Below, piece by piece: positions 57,424 to 64,000 of a stretch of DNA of 64,000 nucleotides (its first letter is position 1; each line of letters begins with the position of its first letter). The notes below the pieces were generated by a model, which ran no database searches, was not told the origin of the DNA, and worked only from the letters and a program-made list of their open reading frames with translations. The position numbers were made by a program, and so were the translations under genes. The stretch spans positions 29,884,490 to 29,948,489 of the forward strand of contig NC_135375.1 of NCBI RefSeq assembly GCF_049243985.1, written 5' to 3'. The DNA is from Paroedura picta. Lineage: Eukaryota; Chordata; Lepidosauria; Squamata; Gekkonidae.

Positions 57424-57617
57424 GGTGCTGTCAAATCACAGTTAACATAGCAATGCCATGGAGTTTTCAAGGCAAGAGATGTTCAGAGGTGCTTTGCCAT
57501 TAGCTGCATCAAGGCCCTAGCATTCCCTGGAGGTCTCCCATCCAATACTAGACAAGGCAACCCTGCTTAGCTTCCAAGATCTGATGAGACGGGGCTAGTC
57601 TGGGCCATCCAGGTCAG
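57424..57617 (-). repeat. 5S rRNA-derived SINE, antisense, longer copy
   Basis: SINE body (GTTTTCAAGGCAAGAGATG, GAGGTGCTTTGCCATTAGC), then TGGAGGTCTCCCATCCAATA, CCTGCTTAGCTTCCAAGATC and GATGAGACGGGGCTAG, the complement of vertebrate 5S rRNA from its B-region (GGGTTGCC in place of GGGTCGGGCC) to the internal promoter. The 5S-like part is about 80 bp. It is a retroposon, not a 5S gene. Confidence 0.85.
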
Positions 57618-58351
57618 GAACAAACCCTAATTACTAAACAACAAACCCATCTGCTGTTAACAAACTAATCCACAGAGTGGAGAAGAGTTCAGAACAGGTG
57701 CTAGCAGTTCTTCCCAGACAGGCCTTCATGTATTTTCAGTCCTTTTCTAGTAATCTTGAATACTGCATTTTCCTGCTTTATTGCATGGCAGACTGGGCAG
57801 GCTGCTTACATTGAGCTTTCTGATCTGCCTCTTCTTTGAGCAGGTAGTTGCAGCCATTTTAAATCCAATTGACGTGACACATTGTTTTCTCAGGAACTCT
57901 GATTTTCCTAAGAGTTTAGATTTAGTTATGTTGATCTTCTCATCTGTTATTCCATTGCCCACTGAACCAGTTTGTATTGATATTTTGGGAATTCTTCACA
58001 TAACAGAGTGGTCTGGCAATTTATCTCCCTGTGTCTCTCTGACTTGAGATAATTTATGGCTCAGATTAACATCCTAAACAGATACTAAGGGGATACATTC
58101 CATTGAACTCCCATCTTGGAAACTGTTGCCAACTCGTAATTCACTTGAATATTCAAAGTACTTCATGTATATTATTCTGTATTCCTTACAACAACTCTGA
58201 AAAAATAAATTACTAGAATGATCCTGATATTGTGGAAGGGGACCTGCATCTGAGAGAATAGGAACATATTTTATTATTTTCACTGAAAAGAAGTCTCAGA
58301 AGGCTGCAGATTCAGATTACAGGGTTCCACTCTAGAAGATACTCAGATACT

Positions 58352-58420
58352 TAACATAGATGATCCTGCACTGAGCAGTGGGTTGGACTATATGGCCGAT
58401 ATGGCCCTTTCAAACTCTAG
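58352..58420 (+). mobile_element. CR1 LINE 3' end, short
   Basis: GATCCTGCACTGAGCAGTGG, GTTGGACTATATGGCCGATA and a CTTTCAAACTCTA end parallel the copy at 56925. The octamer tail is lost. Confidence 0.7.
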
Positions 58421-60282
58421 TGGCATTTGTACAAACTCAAGAATACTTTAGGCGTTGAAAAGGCTGCCTTCTCTTGTGCAATGGCCAACAAGGGAATTTG
58501 CGAAGAGCTCTTTGTGAGACTGAGGACAAGACTAGGCATATGCAAAAAAAAAAAAGTCACCCAGTATTTTTCGGTATATTTTGATCCAAAAATCAGTATA
58601 TGCCAACACACACAAATACCTTTATTGGTATTTGGATTCAGCAACATTTCAGAATACCAAATATATTCAGCTCCATTATACCCTATGGAACATTAAAGTC
58701 AATAACAAATCTAGCCTAAATCTATCAGTGGTTGGGATGGGGGGACTGAGGTAGAGGCACTACATTTTCAGCATAGCTGGTAGAGCCTCTCCTCAAAAAC
58801 CCCCAAGTTTCAAAAATAATGGCCCAGGGAGGCCAATTCTATGGGCATCCAAATAATATTCCCCCATCCTCAATTGTTTCAAAAGGTGGAAAATAGCTAG
58901 GGCAGCAGTCCAAGCACAGCAGAATGTCCCTAAACCATTTGCTTGGGAAGTCCACATCTGTTGAAGAGTGTGGCTCAAAGTGTGGCTTTGTTCCGTGGTC
59001 TGTTACCTCTTGTGAAGTAATGGCTCCTGGGTCAGGATCTTAGCCATGATATTACTTCAAGGGCCTGCCTCTGGGTAGCATATGGCATGGTCTGTGGCAA
59101 CCCAGATATGTGTATCCCCCCCCCCCACTGCTGACTTCTCCAATGGACTCACTATATTTCCTGAGAGGGAAAGGTGGGGTTATCTGTAACGGAATGAGGG
59201 GTCCTCCTGGCCTCCTGCATCCACCAATAGTCAAAGCACAAGGAACAATACCATATTAATTGTTCTCCCTATGGCCAGAAAAAAATGGGAATCAAACACA
59301 CTCATGTTTTTAAATGGCAGAGGTCCTGCTACAAGCACTTTGTGTGCTAATTGTGTCACCTGCAGAAGAAGGAGAAGGAGAAGGAGAAGGAGAAGGAGAA
59401 GGAGAAGGAGAAGGAGAAGGAGAAGGAGAAGGAGAAGGAGAAGGAGAAGGAGAAGGAGAAGGAGAAGGAGGTTCTTTCTCAACTCAAATGCTGGTGACAG
59501 GGCACTGTCTATCCCCTTGGAGCCTGTCCTGTTACTGAGGCTGCCCACCATGCTTCCTCAGCCCATCTGGGTAGCTAGGATGTTATGGCAACCTAGTCCC
59601 ATTCCCTCACTCTCAAACTTTCCTCTGTTTTTTTCTTTTGCTTCCTCTCTAACCAAGCAGCCCTTTTATTTTCTTCTGGAAGGTGAAGCTGACTACTGAA
59701 ATTAACAATTCCTTTAAAAACACAGACACAGCTTCATGAAAATTGCATCGGTTATAACCTGGCAGAACGCTGAAGGGCGGAGTGTATCCATGAATAGAGG
59801 GGTGCTGCAACTTCCATCTACCAGTGGCACCTAACAAGACATCGTCTCCCCTCTTTGGAGGGAGTCCCCGCTCCAAGTGCTGTGATGTCATCGTTTTCTT
59901 AATATGGTGACTTGTTTAGATAGCTCAGTCTGAAACAATTAATGAAATTATTAAAAGAAGTCAAGCACTTACCTGGCATCAGTTAAGCTTTTGTTTTGTT
60001 TTTTGGTTAAGATCTCCAATTCAGTTAACTGCTATTTGGTGGGCTCACCCCTTGTTCTGGAGAAGGAGCAGGAGGATACTGGGCAGCTCTTAAGTGACAG
60101 TCCTATGCTGTCCTCTGGGGCTTCATCCCACTTGTTGGTTACTGGCAGTGGGACACTGGGGGGAGGAGCCAAGGAGGCCTCCTTCTAATCCTTAAGGGAG
60201 GATGGGCAGAGGCTAGGCAGCATCTGCCATGTTTGCCTGACTGCATTTTCATTGAGGGGGATCAATATTTCAGAACAATGCA
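58421..60282. other. unassigned intergenic sequence
   Basis: Contains A12 near 58543, C11 at 59116-59126 and the hexamer microsatellite. No supported gene. Confidence 0.45.
59367..59470 (+). repeat. (AGAAGG)17 microsatellite
   Basis: Seventeen perfect hexamer units plus two bases. The Gly/Glu, Arg and Leu runs in its frames are artefacts. Confidence 0.97.
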
Positions 60283-60386
60283 GAACAAATGTAGAGTCCA
60301 ATGGCACCTTTAAGACCGACAAATTCTTATTTTATGGAATAAAAAGTTGTTGGCCTTAAAGGTGCCACTGGACTCTAAATTTGTTC
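60283..60386. repeat. foldback element with 40-bp inverted arms
   Basis: The left arm (60283-60322, GAACAAATGTAGAGTCCAAT onward) and right arm (60347-60386) are complementary over 40 bp with about five mismatches, around an AT-rich 24-bp loop. The right arm continues to about 60420 with sequence shared with 54765-54852. A scrap of the same family (AGAGTCCAGTAGCACCTTT) is at 29965. Confidence 0.7.
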
Positions 60387-61129
60387 TGCTCCTTCAGGCC
60401 AATAGGGCTACCCACTTGAATCAAACCAACGCTGTCTATTGGGGAAGGGGTTGCTCTGGAAGAATAATTTACTTCGTGGCTTATTACTTAAGTTTCTTAA
60501 CAAGAGTGATACAGAAGCGTCACAGCATGTAGACAAATGAATATGCATAATTATCAGCTTATTTAGTCCACAAACCCTCTTGCTTTTTTCTTTTGTTCCT
60601 TGCACACAATGAGTCACAGAGCTTATACTACAACAACGATGAACAAGACTGTGGCTGTCAACTGCCAAGGAAATAAAAGTTTCCATTTACAGTTGGCCTT
60701 CTAGTGGTTTTCTTTTTCTTTTGAGAGCATGAGACGAGATGGAAAAATTCCCGGTGGTTGATATGGAAATTTTCCTTTTGCTTGTGTGATGGATTGACCA
60801 GTAGCAGAGCAACCCTGTGCCAGAGTTACTCTAGTTCAAGCCCCAAATCCCTGAGTTTAGACTGGAATAGACTGTAAACCAATCTCAGACAGCCATATAA
60901 CTCATTTGCAACCAGGGGATGACAGTTCTGAACTACCTTGCAGCACTGTTGAATACAGTCCAACAAAATGTACATAAGGAACGTTTAAACATCCGAGTAT
61001 TAATTATGGTTATTTGCTCCCACAGGCAAATTCTGGAAAATTATTTCGAGCTGACAGAAGTTATGGTAGTTTCAAGGTATTAAGGCACAGCAGGGATGTG
61101 TATTCAGATATTAGACAATTTCTTGATGT

Positions 61130-61408
61130 AGTGGTTAGGAGTGCAGACTTCTAATCTGGCAAGCCGGGTTTGATTCCACACTCCCCCACATGCAACCAGC
61201 TGGGTGACCTTGGGCTCGCCACAACACTATAAAGCTGTTCTTACCGAGCAGTAATAACAAAGCTCTCTCCACCTCACCTGCCTCTCAGCCTCACCCACCT
61301 CACAGGGTGTCTGTTGTGGGGAGAGGAAAGGGAAGGCCACTGTAAGCCTCTTTGAGATTCCTTCGGGTAGAGGAAAGTGGCATATAAGAACCAACTCTTC
61401 TTCTTCTA
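61130..61408 (+). repeat. SINE family A, sense
   Basis: Head GATGTAGTGGTTAGGAGTGC, B box AAGCCGGGTTTGATTCC, GGGTGACCTTGGGCTCGCCA, a small internal duplication (CACCTCACCTGCCTCTCAGC then CTCACCCACCTCACAG), and GGCATATAAGAACCAACTC with a TTC tail. Confidence 0.87.
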
Positions 61409-61454
61409 GAAAACTCCTAAAAATATAGGATTCTTTAATATCATTGTTATAGAC

Positions 61455-61590
61455 CAGGGGTAGTCAAACTGCGGCCCTCCAGATGTCCATGGACTACAAT
61501 TCCCAGGAGCCCCTGCCAGCATTCGCTGGCAGGGGCTTCTGGGAATTGTAGTCCATGGACATCTGGAGGGCCGCAGTTTGACTACCCCTG
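61455..61590. mobile_element. palindromic hAT MITE (family M), copy 8
   Basis: A 136-bp foldback of the main subfamily (CAGGGGTAGTCAAACTGCGG) with a perfect 8-bp duplication TTATAGAC (61447-61454 and 61591-61598). Confidence 0.96.
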
Positions 61591-62077
61591 TTATAGACCA
61601 TGCACAATGCACAGCAGGTGGAAATGTTCAGAAACATCCAGATCCAATTGTTTTATTTGGTTCCTGGCTGATAGAGTTTAAGAACACTGGAAGAAAAGAA
61701 AGTGACTCAGCAGATACGTGATTGACAAGAACATTGACCACTTGGCAAAGTTACACCCACATACCAGTCTTGCCACTAAAGGGGATTAGGCTGATAGGTC
61801 TGTCTTTCCAAAGTGTTGTTTACACCAATGTCATTGCAGTCTTGCTGATTTGGAGGAATGGCCTTGAATTAATGCCATGTAAGTACTGGCACTGTAAGGT
61901 ATGGGGGCAACCATTTTGCTTGCATTCACAGGCACGTTGGCAAGCAAAGCTGCATAGAGAGGGGGTAGAGAGAAAGGTCAAATTTCTCACCTCCAGGAAA
62001 AGAAATCTGCCATGCCAATGCCATCATAATTACAAAAGTCATACAAAGAGGCATACAGATTAGAGCCAGGCTGGTAG

Positions 62078-62190
62078 GGAAGTGAATGGCAAACCACCCT
62101 GTATTGAGTCTGTCAAGAAAACGCTGGAGGGCGTCATCCCAAGGGTCAGACATGACTCAGTGCTTGCACAGGGGATGCCTTTACCTTTAG
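62078..62190 (+). repeat. SINE family B 3' fragment
   Basis: ATGGCAAACCACCCTGTATT, AACGCTGGAGGGCGTCATCC, GGGTCAGACATGACTCAGTG and a CCTTTACCTTTA tail. The head is missing. Confidence 0.8.
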
Positions 62191-62434
62191 AGGAGATGTG
62201 AAGTTATCTTTGATGAAGATGGACTGGAGATCTTTCCGTTCTTAAATATGTCAGAAAAGCAAGGGGGCAGGTCCACTACTGCCCTGTGAACCATTTCTCC
62301 AGTACAATCAATCATTTCTAGCTGCTACTGGCCCCGGTAGGAGAAAAGACAGGCAACTGAGCATTCACATGTAGAGAAAGTAGAGGAGCACATTTTTGTA
62401 TTTTAAAAGTACTGTCTCCCATTTAACAATGAAT

Positions 62435-63000
62435 CAACCTGCGGAATTCATTTCCAGGGGAGTAGTGATGGCCACAGGCACAGATACGTTTAAAAGGGGT
62501 TTAGACAATTTTATGTAGGAGAAGTCCCTCAACAGCTACTACCCATGGGTATGGGGGAGAGACACCAGCTACAAAGACCAAAGACCTCTGAAACCCAGTG
62601 CTGAGGGGAAAGCTTGGTCTCTAAGCCCTGTTTGGTGTAGTGGTTAGGAGTGCAGACAGCGAATGTGGCAAACTGGGTTCGATTCTGCACTCCCCCACAT
62701 ACAGCCAGCTGGGTGACCTTGGGCTCACCATGGCACTGATAAAACTGTTCTAACCGAGCAGTAATATCAGGACTCTCTCAGCCTCACCCACCTCACAAGG
62801 TGTCTGTTGTGGGGAGAGGAAAAGGAAGGCAAATGTAAGCCACTTTGAGCCTCCTTCAGGTAGAGAAAAGCAGCATATAAGAACCAAGTCTTCTTCTTCT
62901 TCTGTGTGTTCCCCACAGCAACTGGCAACTGGCTGGCCGCTGTGAGAAACAGGATGCTGGACTGGATGGACCACCTTGCTGTGCTTCATTTCTTTCATCC
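62435..63000 (+). mobile_element. CR1 LINE 3' region interrupted by SINE A
   Basis: Left part GCGGAATTCATTTCCAGGGG, GTGATGGCCACAGGCACAGA, AAAAGGGGTTTAGACAATTT and ACAGCTACTACCCATG. Right part after the SINE has GGATGCTGGACTGGATGGAC. Both belong to the same CR1 3' region as 1720-2132. A SINE A copy (62622-62903) is nested within it. Confidence 0.75.
62622..62903 (+). repeat. SINE family A, sense, nested in CR1
   Basis: Head GTTTGGTGTAGTGGTTAGGA, B box AACTGGGTTCGATTCTG, CAGCTGGGTGACCTTGGGCT, GCATATAAGAACCAAGTC and a (TTC)n tail. It splits a CR1 3' fragment, so it is younger than that fragment. Confidence 0.87.
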
Positions 63001-64000
63001 TTTTTCTCCCAGTCCTGCTAACTTCTCCCATTGAGACGATGGGGAGAAAAATGTGTTCCGCTTCAGAATGCAGTCAGCTCAAGCACAGCTGTGGGTGGTG
63101 TTAAATCTCCTTCTTTGTTTCATTATCCAGTTTTATTTAAAAATCTAGGTGATGACATTCACAAATGAAATCAGCGATGACAAAGTTCCTTGCAGAAGAA
63201 GTACTGAATACCTTCGATATAATCAAATGTAACTTCGTTGTGGGAATAATTAGGACGCTTAAACCATCATTGCAATAACAAAGCACTAGAATGTTCATAT
63301 TTACTTGCAAATTAAGATTGGTGTCTCACTCAAGAAGGAAAAGGGAAGAGGTCAGAAATCGAATAAGAGAGTCAAGTGAGGACTTACAGCTATCCATGCA
63401 GGTGTCTTCCAAGCAGAGGTCCAGATCCCAAAACAGGACACAGGCAGCAAACAACCCAAATGACAAATCCAAGGGAAATAGCAGCAAAGATGCAAACACA
63501 AGTAACTTGAATCAGAAATGAGACCTTTCTGACCAGAAGCAGGCTTGGTCAGACAAAGGTTTCCTGGCCTTGTCAAAAATTGGGAGCTGCTAGTTACATA
63601 TAGATGGCTTTTATCTTTGGTATAGGTGGCTCCTCTATGGAGCTCGAAAGCAGAGACTCTCTTAATTAGCAGCACCCAGTTATTGGCAGTTACATGCAGG
63701 AGAGCCTTGAGCGACATTACTACGGCTCCATCGCCATCTTCAAGGCCGTTGCAAAGTCCTGGCCTTGCAAAAGGCTGTACACAGACAGAATCAGCAGAAG
63801 AAATGTGTGGATAGATTTTGACTTCAGTTACAGGCTGGAGTTTGGAAAAAAAAATCTCTCTAGAGTGTTACCCAAATGGCCTACCAGTTTGTGAGCCCCA
63901 ATATCTGATCCCCATTGCATGTTAAGTGCACGCATACATGTATCTGGAGAAAACTAAATTATGGATCACTGTCTGTATACGCCAAGGTCCAGATTTTGGT
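63001..64000. other. unassigned sequence at window end
   Basis: A small GC-richer patch at 63690-63790 keeps an open frame (about 66 codons) but no domain is recognised and splice sites are not convincing. Confidence 0.35.

Noticed and set aside
57540-57617. 5S rRNA gene
   Set aside because: Only part of 5S is present, diverged, and fused to a SINE body; no intact promoter or terminator.
63690-63894. Possible exon (frame reading SLERHYYGSIAIFKAV)
   Set aside because: No recognised domain, no clear splice sites, and it does not resemble RNF180, the expected neighbour on this side.
1-64000. Endogenous retroviruses, LTR elements, Polintons, CRISPR arrays
   Set aside because: Looked for and none recognised; short direct repeats present are explained by transposon duplications or microsatellites.

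Overview
The window looks like vertebrate nuclear DNA from a squamate reptile, most likely a gecko-type lizard. It mixes BovB and CR1 LINE 3' ends, several SINE families (two tRNA-headed families, one with a BovB-like tail, and a 5S-rRNA-headed one), short palindromic hAT and Harbinger-like MITEs, and many G or C homopolymer runs. The species-level guess is inference from remembered repeat families. No prokaryotic, viral or CRISPR content is seen, and I recognised no endogenous retrovirus or LTR element.

Only one protein-coding gene is convincing. It is the intronless serotonin receptor 5-HT1A (HTR1A) on the minus strand at 50795-52078, 427 codons from an ATG in a strong Kozak context. It lies in a GC-rich, CpG-dense domain of about 4.7 kb (about 49150-53830) that covers the coding exon, the presumed TATA-less promoter and 5' UTR to its right, and about 1.6 kb beyond the stop codon to its left. 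All seven helices and the ligand-binding, G-protein-coupling and palmitoylation landmarks are present. The N-terminus and third intracellular loop have drifted to Ala/Pro/Gly-rich sequence.

From 1 to about 49 kb lies a gene desert, as expected on the downstream side of HTR1A in other amniotes. It is mostly unassigned AT-rich sequence studded with repeats: CR1 fragments (1.7, 2.7, 25.9-26.8 and 29.1 kb), BovB 3' ends (25.1 and 45.0 kb), an L2/CR1-type LINE family (10.4, 17.7, 28.1, 34 and 44.5 kb), SINEs in both orientations, and DNA transposons whose 8-bp target-site duplications can be read directly. From about 54 to 64 kb is more intergenic sequence with a second Harbinger-like MITE, a 5S-derived SINE, CR1 tails, a foldback element and an (AGAAGG)17 microsatellite. 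RNF180, the usual neighbour on this side, was not recognised and probably lies beyond the window.

The most notable structural observations are: a 90-bp block present twice, 623 bp apart and identical, one copy flanked by 13-bp direct repeats; eight copies in three subfamilies of a near-perfect foldback hAT MITE, one carrying a SINE fragment exactly at its hairpin tip; and the GC-driven divergence of the HTR1A exon. I found no previously undescribed multi-gene system.
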